Below are positions 12,811-26,500 of a DNA stretch of 64,000 nucleotides, piece after piece. Made by a program: the position numbers and the translations under genes. A model generated the notes under the pieces. That model saw nothing but the letters and a program-made list of their open reading frames with translations. It ran no database searches and had not been told where the DNA came from. Within the stretch, counting starts at the first letter, position 1. Each line of letters opens with the position of its first letter. The stretch spans positions 95,459 to 159,458 of the forward strand of contig NW_001799510.1 in NCBI RefSeq assembly GCF_000165425.1. Reading direction: 5' to 3'. The DNA is from Paramecium tetraurelia (Eukaryota; Ciliophora; Oligohymenophorea; Peniculida; Parameciidae).

Positions 12811-13555
12811 ATAATTTAAATAAAGGATACTTTTTTTAATATAATTTTTATACTCAATAATTTTATTGTTTTCCAATGTTTCTATTATATTTACTCATTT
12901 ATTCTCTAAGTGAATACTCAAGACTTGTAAAGCATCCCTAATTTAAGTTAATAGTTACAATCATAATTTTGTCATAAAATAATATTATTCTTCACAACTA
13001 AATATTTAATTAATGACACTGACTATTCTTAAGAAAAAATTAAACTTAACCTAATCGCCATAAACACACTTTAAATAACTCAAATTTATTGTGAAGAATT
13101 ATAACAAAATTATTTTATAATATTTTCTTATGTATTAATTATTGATATCTAAATTGATTCAGAGAAGATGTAATTAAATTCATAATAAAATATTATTAGG
13201 AACGTTGATTATTATTTTAGCAATGTTATCACCTACTTAAGTTGAAAATACTATATAGTTGAAGAATTTATAATTAAATATTAATAATAATTTCTTATAA
13301 TTCTGAGAAGAGGCATAATCTAAAATTCCAAGAGCTATCTTATTGATCTCTCAGAAACTTATTTTTCTATTAGATTTGTTGTATTTTTTAATTAGTAATA
13401 TATATTTATACGCTAAATAAAATTCGAGAGTTTTTGCAATATAAATTATTATTATTTTTTTATAAAACTTATAGTAGATTATCTGCCAAGATAAAATGAA
13501 ATAGTATGAATAAAATTTAAGTTATATAAAATTGATATTATAAATAATCAAATAT
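12811..13555. other. Intergenic, no gene seen
   Basis: About 745 bp of very A+T-rich sequence between divergent genes, so it should hold promoters for both. Three-frame reading on both strands with TGA as the only stop gives short, low-complexity frames without recognisable motifs. Confidence 0.6.
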
Positions 13556-15448
13556 ATGTCGACAAAAAATATAAATAAATTGAAACTGAATGCTCTTATG
13601 TCACCTGCTTCTTCAAATATTAGGATCTCGAAAAATACTGCTTAATAATTGTCAAATAATGGTGTTAGTCCGAAAATGTTATCTAAAAGCCCTAACTACT
13701 CTCAATACATGCAACATTAATTATCCTAAATTTATACTCCTCCTAAGGAAAAGTTATCATCGATAATAAATATCTCATAATCAGAGAGATCCGTTTATTC
13801 TTTTAGGATTCCAACTTTAAGAATGAAGGAGAAATGCTTTATTAAAAAGTAATAATAATATAAATTGGGATAAAGTTCATTTGAAATTAGTCTCACTACT
13901 AATACATCCTCAATTTTTATATTCAAAGGATCAATTTAGGAAATGAGTCTATTCAAAGTCATTCAAATGACTAGAGCTGAACTATAAGCAAAATCCTCAT
14001 CAATTTATCAAGCTCGATAAAACTTACTATTAAAGATACAACAGAATCTAAACGTTCCAAAAAGTTATACACAATTATCTTTGGGAAATTACGAAGCTAT
14101 ACAATTTATGGAAGAGATTCCTCTCAATTGCAATGTTTTACTTTTGAGCAAAACAGTAAATAAAGATTTTTGGAATATTATTTTAAATTATCATAATTTT
14201 TAATTTACTCCTTAAAAATTCGCAAAAATCCTTACTATCATAAGTAAAATTAATGAAATAAATGATCTACTTAAATTTATTTTAGATAAAGATGTATTTT
14301 ATACTTATATGGAATTGAAAGAAGTTTTTCTGAATGAAGATTTACTTACAATGAAAAGAAATCCCCTAGCAATGAAAGATTTCTATAAGAGTTTAAATGT
14401 CTATGATTAAGAGAAATAATAATTCATTGATGAACCAATCACGTAAAAATAAATGGAGGCCGATTCCCTTAAAGTTGAACATGATAAAGAAATGAAAAAG
14501 GATTTTACACTTTTGAAACTCAATCCAAACCCTAATGATTTTCAACTCATTTTAGAAAAGGAAGGGTTGTTGAGTCCGTCCAATAAAAGACCGTCTAGTC
14601 GATGTAAACTTATTTTATGATTTAGACTTAAAACTCCCTAATTTTAGAACTCAATATGGCGAAATATTAAAGTAATAAACGATCTAATAAAAACACAAGT
14701 ATTACTATTATTTATTGATAACAGGAATAAGTATACCAATATACCAGATCATATAGCAAGAAATATATTGCATATGACTCACTACAATTTCCCATAACTA
14801 ATGAAGGAAACAGGTTTCGATAGATAAGAAATTTATGAAGTATTTAGTCGATATAAAGCTTTACTTAGTTATGAATGTTCTCAAATTCCAGGATTAACGA
14901 AAGAGAGTAAAAATATTTCAATTACGTTTAGTGATACCAAATGGCATCTCTAGAGAAGCTTTTAATGCTGGCTTAGAAGAATTGTCTATGGCTCCACCTG
15001 GAGTGGTAGATCAAATATTTAAATTTTTTGCAAAGTAGAATTCATTAGGCTTTGAAGGGTTTTTAAAAGCTATCAACTTAATTAGAGCAAAAGGAAATGA
15101 TAATAAGATTGAACTAATATTGAAAGTAAAAAATTCAAGTTATCCAATAGTTAATTGATGAGAACGAGAATGGGCTATTGTCCTATGAGGAAATTAAAAA
15201 CAGATGTAGTTTTATGATGGAAGAAATGCTGAAGGACTCAAAGGGTGAATTAAGTGTCAATAACATGATTGAATATGTGACAAGATCAATATTTGATGTA
15301 GAGATTTCACTTAAATTTAAAGGCAGTCAAGATGAATTACAATGAAGAAATTCCGATTGATAAGATTAGAAAACTGATAGAAAGTAAAACACATGAAGCT
15401 TAGGTGTTGATAATGATGTGTTGCGGAGATGTTGATTATCTAAAATGA
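13556..15448 (+). CDS. EF-hand calcium-binding protein with long N-terminal extension
   Basis: A 594-aa product. The first ~370 residues are S/N/Q/K rich with helical segments and no known domain. The C-terminal ~200 residues have EF-hand-superfamily layout: a helical pair (GFDRQEIYEVFSRYKAL), then a canonical calcium loop, DENENGLLSYEE, flanked by LILKLI and IKNRCSFMM. Introns of 33, 25, 25 and 25 nt (e.g. GTAAAAAATTC...CAATAG, GTAGAGATTTC...TTAAAG) restore the frame, and spliced length is divisible by three. The layout is like calaxin/EFCAB- or calcineurin-B-like sensors, but one convincing loop is not enough to choose. Probably calcium responsive. Confidence 0.78.
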
Positions 15449-15706
15449 TATATAATAATAAACCATATCGAAAGATATCTCTGAATTCTAATCAACATTT
15501 ATGGTTTGAACTATAATCTTGAATATTGTCATTTATAAATTAAAAATTGAATGTTTTTTAAATTTAAACTATTTAATTCATTCTAATATATTATTGTTTA
15601 TATTCTATACTATTTCTCAATAGATTGGTATAAATTGATTATTTAAGCAAAATATAACTATAATAATTTGAAAAAAAGAACTCATTAAAATGAATATAAA
15701 TATCAC

Positions 15707-16680
15707 TCAAATTTAGTAATTGTAATTTATATCTATCTTGGATTTTCTATACTCTCCATTTGCAGCAACAGATATAAAACTCACAAATAATGGGTTGGGC
15801 TAAAAGTTTTAAGATTTAAGTTTTGGATGATATTGAAGTAAATAATCAAATAATACTTCCATTCTTTAACCAATCTACTTATCTTTTCTAGAAAATGTCA
15901 ACCCTTTTTCATTCATATCTATGTCTATTTCTTTCCTCTACAATATCTGACTCGTATATTGAATATGCGATGGACTCTTTATTTCTACAATCAATTAATT
16001 TTATATTCAAATAATGTTTCATGAGTTCCCAATCTCATATTATCTGAAAACAACTTTGAATCGATTTCTGGCATGAATACAAAAAAGTTTGTTCCAACTT
16101 ATAATTCTTTAATTCCTCTGAACTAGCATCCTAAACTCCTTGAATATTTTTAGCGTATTCAATAACAGCTGCTTATAATCCATCCTGTGTATCTTAGACC
16201 GTTGATTCCATTTTATGCAGGCTTTATTTTTTATTTATTATTCAATATTATTATATAAGGAATGGTAATCTAGAATATATTAATACATTACCAAACCAAG
16301 ATTATCCTTTCCCTCCTCATTTATCATTATCTAAACAGTTTCATAATTGCAAGTGGATTCCAAATCACCCAGAGTTCCTCTTACTTCAACCAACAATATG
16401 TCTAGTTTATCAGCCGTATCGTGTTTTGGTGGTACAGTTGTTAAATGTTAAATCCATCTTTTAATTTCGTCAACAACATGAAGAATAGCCTAAACGGTCT
16501 TACCTAATTAGATTCCTTCTCTCTCCTTTTATTTCATAACTTAAATAGTGTATTGTAGTTAATATGGATCGATTTTCAAAAATAACACTTTAAAACCATT
16601 TTAATCAACAGCATTCCTATACTGCTATTTATTGTTCTGGATTGCAACACAAATAAACTAATACTTACACTTATTTAACA
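15707..16680 (-). pseudogene. CTP synthase relic (both domains decayed)
   Basis: Minus-strand frames carry successive fragments of CTP synthase in the correct order. From the synthetase domain come FKVLFLKIDPY, KEREGIQLGKTVQ and VEVRGTLGDLES (the family has ELGGTVGDIES). From the glutaminase domain come LQAAVIEYAKNIQG, IVEERNRHRYE and YHPKLKSQNFQPNPLF (the family has QYHPEF.SRP). The fragments lie in different frames that no plausible intron joins, with in-frame TGAs. The P-loop and much of the synthetase core are gone. The glutaminase Cys motif GICLGMQ is lost, and the catalytic His-Glu pair reads His-Lys. It cannot encode a working CTP synthase. Only 12 bp separate it from the next gene's ATG. 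Confidence 0.85.
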
Positions 16681-16692
16681 TATTAATAAATT

Positions 16693-18095
16693 ATGGATTA
16701 AGTTTTTAATCATTTAATAAAAAGGGCAACTCCCTAACCCATTGTTAAAGTTGGAACCCCTTGGCAATGCATTCCTATTAAAAATGATAAACAAGCAAGA
16801 GATACAACAGAGGTTCATATGGCTAATCAAGGATTTAATGAATTGGCATAATTTGATAAGTTCATGAATCTTGAAGTTGTTTGGCTTAATGAGAATTAAG
16901 TACAAGATCATCCTTATTTGATTTTAGTTAACCAGTATTAAAGGAGTTGAATAAAACTTCAGAATTAAACATCTTTATTTACAAAAGAACAAAATTAGTA
17001 CTCTTGAGGGTCTATAAAATCTGAAGCATTTAGAAACATTGAGTTTGTTCAACAATGAGTTAAGAGATTTGGAAAAAAATCTTTTGATTTTAAAAGAGTT
17101 TCCAGGACTTACAACTTTGGGTTTTAAATTTTCTTATATTGTCTTAGATTTATTTAATAATCCAGTTGCAGAAGAACCTTATTATAGAAATAGAGTGATT
17201 TCAGCTCTCCCTCAATTACAGTTATTAGATCGATCAATAATAACTGTCTAGGAAAAGATTAAGGTAGAAGCCTGGTACAAGGATTTCAAAGCGGAAGTTA
17301 AAATTAAGAAGAAAGGGTAGAAGAAACAAAAGCTGCTTCCATCTTAAATCTTCTCAGCTGGGGAGAAAATACTATACAAGGAGGTGGATGAAATCAAAGC
17401 TAAGAGAGAATAAGAAAAGGCTGACGAGATTTAAAGAGAAAGAACTAGGATCAAGTTAAAGGAAAAAACCTTCGATCCTAATAAATTCCCAACGAATGAA
17501 TTGAAAGAGTAATTAAGGTAGCGACTTCATGACAATCCAATGAGTTTAGTGAATGAGTGGGAAAAAGGGAAGCTCAAGAAGATTTTTAAATCATATGACA
17601 AAGGTAACAAACTTAAATTTAAATTAGAAAAGAAGGGATCAATCACATAAGATAAATTGTAGGGATTGTATGGAGATTTAATGAATGACATAGCTAATAT
17701 AGGTAAAGTGCCTGCTGTGTCTTTTGAAAAGTTTAAAGAAACTATGTCAGAGGATCCATTGCCTTGGGATTCTTTTTGTTTTCAATTAAATCATGTAGAT
17801 TTCTAAAGAGCTCCTGAAGATTTGCTACAAAAGAAAATTGATGAGAAATATAAAGAATTTAATAGAAGATTAAATGCAGGAAAGAAGGCTGAAGCTAAAG
17901 AATTCATGATAGAGGCAGTGAGACTGGAGGCAGCTAGAGATAAGGATGAGCACAAGTAAATTAAGATAATATATATAAAGATTGCCAGAAATTGTACCTG
18001 AGGACAATACTAAAGTAAGGAGTGATTGTTTTGATTTTTCAAGATATAAGTATAAGTAGAATTTCACTGATACTGCAAAATATCTTTTATAGTGA
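16693..18095 (+). CDS. Leucine-rich-repeat protein with basic coiled-coil tail, 440 aa
   Basis: After a short N-terminus, about four LRRs are visible (NLEVVWLNENQ, IKHLYLQKNKISTLEGLQNL, HLETLSLFNNEL). The block ends in an LRR-cap-like segment (YYRNRVISALPQLQLLDRS). The remaining ~270 residues are charged and helical. Introns of 28 nt (GTACAAG...TTTTAG), 27 nt (GTTTTAAA...CTTAG) and 25 nt (GTAAATTAAG...TAAAG) keep the frame, giving exactly 441 codons. The SDS22-like repeats plus charged tail resemble ciliary LRR proteins such as LRRC-type axonemal factors. The exact orthologue is not recognised. Confidence 0.82.
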
Positions 18096-18230
18096 ATTTA
18101 TATCAATATCAATATATTATTAACCATTACAATTATATCGTATTTGAGATAAGCATCTTGAAAAGCTATTGCAATTGAGTAATTGATGTTCCACTTAAAA
18201 TTAATTTAATAATATAAAACTATTGAATAT

Positions 18231-20257
18231 ATGTTAACTTTTAAAGTCATTTTACCAGATTAATCAGAAGGTTCATATCAAATATCTAAAACTTCAATGG
18301 TCAAAGAGTTTGTGTAAATTATAAAGGAATAAAATTCTGATAAGGATTGGCACAAATATGAATTAGAGTTATATTTATTTGATTAGATGCTCAATTAAGA
18401 GGGATCTGTTGATAAAATTATATGCAGCCCATCAACTGATTATCTAACCTTAAATGTAAGGAAGGGAGAAAGAATTAAAAGATTATAAACATTCTTTTCT
18501 GCTGCTTTGGTTAAAATATAAAAAAAAACTGAAGATGACATGAGTGGACTTTAAAGGGCTTTGAAAAAAAGTTCTACAATACAAGAGTTACCAAAATAAA
18601 CAGAAAAAAAGAATATCAAAAGGTTTTTGTCATTTTTTACAAGTGCTACTCTTAAAATAGCTGAGATTTCTAGATAAAAAACTTAAAATTTTACTGAAAA
18701 AGTTTAATAAACAGAGAAAGGGAGACAAGACATTTACAGTTAAGACCCAAGTAGAATTAACTAAGAGGAAGATCCATTAAAAAATAATAATGATACTGTG
18801 TTAGGATTATTGGAAAATTTAGATAAGCCTAATAACCAAAATTTTCATCATAAACATAACGATACCTAAACAAAACCTAAATCACTAAGTCCAGAGGCTA
18901 AGAAATACTTAGAAAGGAAAAAGAAAGCAATTGAAAATTTGAATGATCCAATTTAATCTGCAAAAGCAAAACAGTTAGTTACTGATTTAAAAAGGTAAAG
19001 AAAAGAAATTGAAAACAGAAAGAATAAACAATTGCATAATGAATCTGATTAATTAGAGGAAAGCATTGAGAAATATAAGATGGAATTAGAATAATAGAAG
19101 GAATTTCTTCATTAGGAGAAGCGGATGAAAATTAAAGAAAGATTATTAGAGATGTAGAAATAGCAAGAATTATAGTAATAAAGAAATTAGGAGTAGAAAC
19201 ATCTTCTTAATGAATTGAAAAATAAAGAGAAGGAGAAAAAAAAACAATTAGAAGAGAGAGAGGAACTCTTGAAAAAATAGTATTATGAAGATGCCAAGGT
19301 AATTTGTTATTTGTTTATTAAAGCTGAAACTGCAACAAAGGAAAAAATTAGCCATCCCTATCAGACTGGAAGAAATAAATAAACATGAAGAGGATTACTT
19401 GAATAAGAAACAGTTATTAAAATTGGAGAAGGATTAGAAGAAATTGGAAAGGGAGATTGTAATCCAATAAGAAACCAAGTAAATTTATAAAGCTAAATAA
19501 ATTTTATAAAAAGTTATGGATTTGGATTCGAAATTCAAAAACAAAGATATTGTAGATAAATAATAAAAAGCTGAAAGACTAATGAGAAAGTAAAAATACG
19601 CAGAAATAGTTAAAGAGTATCATAAACCAAATATCAAGGTTTAAACAGATATTCAGTTTAGTAGAGCAGTACACAATAGGTCTGATAATTCACTTTAAGA
19701 TGAATATGTTGAGTATGTAATTAAAACTATACATAGCTTTCTGAAAGAGGGGGATGCAAAATCAAGTGCCACAAAATTGGACTCAATTCGCAATAAATTC
19801 TATAAATAGGCACAATCAGGATCAGGTATTATTAAATGTAATAGTAGAAAGGAATGTACATAAAATCTAGAACGTTTTAAATGTATAAAAAGTAAGTAAA
19901 ACAAAAGTGACAGAATCATTGTAAAAGGGATTTGTACCTAGTTCTTCAGTTTATTACCAACCTAAACCAATGAAGAGTGAGTTCTAGGAAGAACAATAGA
20001 AGAAGAAGCCAATAAACTATTTAAAAGAATTGGAATAGGAACGGATGAATCACTAAGGAAAGTTAGTAAGCAGCAGTGTTCCACGATTACAACAAGATTA
20101 TCGATCAATTATGGAGAGGGGAAAAAGGTATGAAAAGGAGGCTTAGCGAAAAGAGCATTAAGCTTATTATTTGAATGATGAGAGACTAAAGGAGGAGGCA
20201 GACGACTTATTTTTGAAGAGTGTATAAGAAAAAATAAGATTTTTGGAGAAGATTTGA
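18231..20257 (+). CDS. Coiled-coil protein with possible ubiquitin-like N-terminus, 659 aa
   Basis: The first ~85 residues (MLTFKVILPDQSEGSYQI ... YLTLNVRKGER) have the strand-helix-strand spacing of a ubiquitin-like or RBD fold, which is inference. The middle of the protein (roughly residues 210-440) is long coiled coil, dense in K, E and Q. The C-terminal third is charged with SSSVP and YYQPKP segments. A 25-nt intron (GTAATTTG...TTAAAG) and a 22-nt intron (GTATTATT...TAGTAG) restore the frame, and the length is exactly 660 codons. No enzyme motif. Possibly cytoskeletal or basal-body associated. Confidence 0.75.
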
Positions 20258-20514
20258 TGAAATATTTTACAATTAGTTATAAACTTGAAAATAGTGAATT
20301 ATTTATAAATTTAAATTGTTGTTCTCTAATAAAGATGATATATAATAATAATCAGTTGATTTAGTTTGTTATTGAGAAAGAATCGAAGTGGCAACTGAAA
20401 TGATATTATTATAATTTATGGTAATTAGCAACCTAATTGAAATCATTAAATCAATCTGTTGCAATCATATCTCAAAAAATTATTATTAATAATATATATT
20501 ATTTACTACAACAA

Positions 20515-23500
20515 ATGGACCTTCCTTCTATTCCAATTTAAAAAATTTAATCATAATTAGGAGTTGATAATTTGGTATCATAATAACATATTTTCAATCC
20601 AAATACTTAGAATCAAGAAAGTGCAAAACAACCTAAGTATTTAATGTAATTATCAAAGGCGAAACTTCAATTTAAAAGTGGGGGATATTGTGTATTTCAA
20701 GTCTTATTTGACCGACGACTTTAAGGGAGTAATATCTGGCGATGGAATTGCGAGCAATAAGTTGGAGTGTATTTAGATTTTGGGCAAAAATCAATAATTG
20801 ACCGATCAATCCAAAAAAAGCTTACAATAGAAGGTTGGCAGTTTGACTTTTCAGAAAAGCTTATTTTAGGTAATTACAGGCAAAAAATATCAATATTAAA
20901 ACTTTCTAGTTCAAGAACGTTCAAAATCAATTGATGACATTAGAGAATAAGCAATAAGTGAGGAAATCGATTTAGAATAATGTCAATTAGATTATGAAAG
21001 AAGATTGAAAGAACTTGAAGATAAGGCAAACGAAGAAATTATAGAAAACAAACGTTTTTATGATCTTGCTTATGGATCCAATATTGTCTACGGATAAGAA
21101 ATATAACTTAAACATATCTATTCTTCATGCATTCTGTCTTTTAATTGCGCTATATTGGCCAAAGAAAATTGCTGTAGAGAATTATCTTTGGAGGAAATTG
21201 CAAATGCAAATTCAAATTTTCGAATTTTATCGATGAATCAAGTCAAAAATCCTGGAGAACCTATTTTATATGGAGACTAAATAATAATCCAAAATTCAAG
21301 TTCGAATAAATGGTACCTGAATATTTAGAAACAAACGCAAAAATATGATAAAAAGGATGGGTTAGAAGTTAACTGTTCATAAGTTGGATTTCCTATTAAG
21401 ATTGCAAGTTATATTGATAATAAAACTGAATAAGATTTGAAATAATAATCTCTAAAATAGAAATCACTTATGAGCGGAGATGTAGTAAAAATTAAAAATA
21501 GATATCTGGGTGGTTATCTCTCAATTAAAAGATAACTTAGAATAACTGAAGGACTAGATAAAAAAGAAGTATTTATTAAAAATTATGATACCAATATCTC
21601 ATATTCAAAAGATTAATTTTATTTTAATGTAGAATTAGTTAGAAGTGAAAAAATAGAATACATGTATTAATTATGCGTTGATTCATCAGATGATGCAGAA
21701 GACAATTTAAATAATTTATGGCAAATTTAACATGTTGATAGTTTAACATTTTCAAAAGCAAATTACGACAGTGTTTTCTTAATAAGACATGTATGTACAG
21801 GGTTATTCTTGGAAATATCTCATCATGCTGCCAATTTAACATATGATGGATTAAGACAAGAGTGTTAATTTCATTTAAGATCCAAGAAATCATCAAATGA
21901 CTCAATCTTATTCAGTGAAGCCTATAAATTATAATCTGTTATGAATGTGTAGATTGACAATTATGTTACATAAGAAAATTTGGTCTTAGTTTGTTTAGAT
22001 GACAGAGTGACCGTATAAAGGAAGAGTTAAAAATAAAACATAGAAAGAGTAACATTTCTACTGAAGTTAGCCACTCCTGAGTAAGCTAAAACTGCATTTA
22101 GAATTAATTCTTTATAAGAATATTTAATTCAGTTCTATATATTTTTATAGGATTGGGGAATAATTAAGACATCAACTTAAGGGTTGGAGGATATTAGAAC
22201 CTATGATTATTTTGAAGCATTCAATAATTAAAAGGTATTATACGATGAAATTTTGCAACTATTTCAAACTTTGGAAAATTTGAAAATGTATTTAACCAAT
22301 GAGGGTTTAGCATAGACTAATGAATAACAGTAATTTAAATAGAAGGCTTTAATGGATAATGACATTATTAATTTACTATTTGCAATACAACGATTATGCA
22401 ATTTTATGATATATGGTAGTTTGATCAATAGTAATTCATAAATCATTGATAAGACACCTTAAAAGATTGCTAAAATGAAACTTGATCCTGCTCCTTCATA
22501 ATCATCAAAAATGAATTGTATATAAGAAATATACGATGTGTTAAGTCTGTGTGTTTAAAGAAATTCAGATACAAGTAATTATATATTGACCTTAATGATG
22601 AATAAGGAGAGTGTCTTAGACTTCTTATTGCAACAATTGAAATACTAAAGAAAACACATCTCGAACCTGATCAAGGAAAGCGTTAGGTATACAGATATGA
22701 GTGAGTCTAAGGATAATATTAAAAAATGGGTAAATCAATTGGAGAACTTATCTGAAGAAAATATTGAAGATTAAACTCTCTACATTGAAATATTATGTTT
22801 AATCATGATAGATCCATATGAGAATCCGAATTAACTATGTTAGAGTGCTTGCAGAAGATTATTATTTGGAACAAAAAACAAATAAGAATAATAATATCCT
22901 TTTCATAAAGCTTTAATTGCCTTAGATATATAAGAAGAGAATAATAATTATTATCCTATCGTTCAATTTTTTCCAAAAAGAGACAAAGGAATGTAGATGC
23001 AATTAGCTAATGAATTCGGTTAGAATAATTAGACCTTTTGTTAACTTTATCTAAGATTTATTGATAAATAGGCTAGACTTACTTAGAGATTTTAAAGCAA
23101 GAGGCCAACCTTAATAGATGTAGTCATTGATTTTTTTACTCTTGAAACACTCAAAGAAAACTAATTAGTAAAATAGGAAGATGTGAAATTAGTGGTTCCA
23201 ATATTTTAGAAATACGAAAACTATTTAATGAATGTTATGAGTTTATATTCTTCATTGTGTAAGGGAAGGAATTAAAAGAATATCAAATGTCTAATGAAAA
23301 ACTGCTTTTTAAATTAAAAATTTCTATAGATATGTTTAAAACGTTAATAGAATGTTAAGTCTGAACTTAGATTCGAAAAAACCTTAATTGAGTTATTTTG
23401 CAATTTATTCTTAGATATTGATCCATTAATCAAGATTTCCTAAAATTATGATCCATTTTATGCCAATAATCAAACAAATACAATAAAATGTTATTTAAGT

Positions 23501-26500
23501 GACGACATTGAATAATTCAACATCTAGAATCCTTCAGGACTTTACTTTTATGAGAATAACGCATCAAAGTCTTTAAAAAGAAGTGATGAATATTAAAGTT
23601 TTCTTCACCAAAAAGAAACTAAGGCTGAACATTAATAACTTAAACTATATGCTGCCAAAATGTTATAAAGATCGTAAGTGAATGATGTTCGTTTGTATTA
23701 TTTAGAAATGTTTACAAAAGAAGAATATCCTGAACATCTCTTACAAGAGGCAAGCTATGATATCTTCTAATCTAAAAAAGCAAGTCTTAATAAATAAAAA
23801 TATGATTACTCACGCCTTGCTTATTTATAATTGCATTATTTTTTAGGATTGTTGACAATAGTCAAAAACAGCATCAATTTGGGATATAATCAATTGGATG
23901 AAAACTAGAGAATATTTTCAGTATTTCCTAACATATTTGTTGCTTTAATTATATAATAGATTCCTGATTTGAGAATTCATAAATTTTCAGAAAATGAACC
24001 ATTCCAATAAAACTTGAATAACTTAATACAATCAGTCAATGATAACATTTGGGTAGTAACATTTCTCCCCACAGCTGAGCAATTGTCTGAGAAAAAAAAG
24101 TCTAAACATAAAGATTTTAAGCGAATGGATCTTAATTCAAGGCTATACAACTAATTTTAAAGAAATTGGATTCTCTATATGTTGATATGGACACATTAAC
24201 ATTGCAATGATGAAATTTTAAAAACACAAGTATATTTGGAATCCTTAGCCATTTTAAAAATATTTGAACAATTAAAATTAAATCTTTAAATCCTAGAATT
24301 TTTATTTAGTTCCTCTTAATAAAATGAATCAAATCCAAGTTCTCCAAGTCAAAGAGATCTAGATTAATTTGTATATGATGAAGTTATCAATCAAGAAGTG
24401 GAGATTAAAAAATAAAAAACTCCTGCATCCAAATCCATTTATAGTGTTTTCAAGGAACCTGATGGAAATAGCATTTGTGGATTATTATTTACTTGTTTAT
24501 TAGTATCAGGAAAGAGAACTAAATTAAATGAAGAATTGTTACAAAGAATCATCCAAAGTTTCCATTAACCAAAATATTCAATCAAAGAAATCAAACAGGT
24601 GGAAATTATTGATAATCCATAAGAATTAAGATATTTTTCAATCATTAATGGAAATTCTAATAGTGTTTAATTGATAAGTCCAAAGGAAGCAATCTAATTA
24701 TCAAAGAGAGCATTGAAATTCATAACAAGTTAAAAAGAAAACAATGTAATTCATAAACGAGCTGTATCTTTTGATTAATTAAAAGCATACTCATCCAAAA
24801 TAATTGAATAATTTGAAATGTTTTTTAAACCCAACTCTTAAGATTTGTAGTATTTGAAGTCATTTTAAAACATATTAAGAAATGCTAGTGTGCATCTTGT
24901 ATTTTTGAAATTTTTAGTAGATCCTGAAACAATAAATTGCTCAAATGACATAGTTTTGTTTTATAAAAGACTTGTTCTAATTTTGGAATACTTTATAATA
25001 GATAACTAGATTAACATTTCCATCTTAGGCGATAATGAGTATTTGTTAAAAATTCTGGATGTTATTTAAATACAGTAACCATAGGCATAAGATAAATTTT
25101 ATATTCCTATTAAAGTTACAAAACTGGCAATCAAACTGATTTCTTCAATTCCAGAAAATCAGCATGATAACTTGATTAACAAAATATTTGATCGTATTTA
25201 AAAGATAGGAGAGCAATTGATGCAAAGTCAAGAATTTTACTTAAAGGCATACAGCATAAGAGATGAAGAGGAAGAGATTAAATACGTCCAAAGAAGTACT
25301 CATATAAATGCTATTGCTTATTACACTTTGATTTAGTATTTCAAGATTTTGAGGTCTCTAACAAAATCCTTTGATAAACCTGCCAAATAGGCACCTTTGA
25401 ATAAACATTTGATATTATCTAAGATTTTAAAAAATAAATTCCTAAGGATAGTCTTAGATCCAATCAATTATTATAAGGCTATTCTTGTCCCAGAATTAGA
25501 TTCTGGTGAAGAAGAAGTGTAAGATCCCTTGCTTTATCATAGAATGAAATTACATTCAGAATTAATAGTCTTGTTAACTGAATGTTGTCAGTTTTATAGA
25601 TTAGGAATTTAAGAAATGTAAAGAATATTATTGTATGAATAATTAAAGACCATTTTATTGGCTCCGACTGGAGAGTACATTGTTAAAAGGGCTTATTTGC
25701 AATGCTTATTTGAATTATATATCAATTAAGTCAAGGAAGGGTAATATGCAAATGATACAGTTGAAAGTGATGAAGTACGAGATATATTGTCTAGAGTAAT
25801 AATACCAGAATTAGATTAGAAATAAATCTGCAAATATTTGGAGGGACTATCTAAATTAGCTAATCAGGATAGAAATATGAAGGTTATTCAAAAAGATTTG
25901 AGAGACTCTATTAAGAGGTAGAAATTAACATATTTTGAGAAAAAACTGTCTTTTGATTCAGAATTTGTAAAAGAATTGGGAATATTAAGAGATGTAAGTG
26001 AATATTGGAAGTATTTGAGAAAAAATGGAATAATACATTTTCTAGTTTACACTTATGATGAGATGAAGGATAGAACTGATCTTGAAAATCCAGAGAATTC
26101 AAATTTATCTGATGAATTTGCAATCATTAAACAGAATGTTTAAAAAGTTAAAGAGATTTTTAATGTTTTAGAGAGAGATTTTAGAGTGAAGAAGGAAGAT
26201 TTAGATTTGGATGATTATAGAGAATTGATAACTTCAATTGAAGAGATAATACCATAAAGAAAAATTACTAAATTTGGTTAGAACTTTAGAATAGGATTTC
26301 AATAAGATAAAACAGCTAATAAATTAGTATTTGATTAGTTTGATACTTTGAAAGATGATTAAACTGGAGAAAAAAAGTTGCAAGAACAAGAAAATGTCCA
26401 GAGAATTGAAAATCCTTTTAGGAGAAATTTCAAAGTGTATCTCATTAGATATAGATTGAATATTAATGAGTTTAATGAGTATATAGAAAGGAATTCAACT

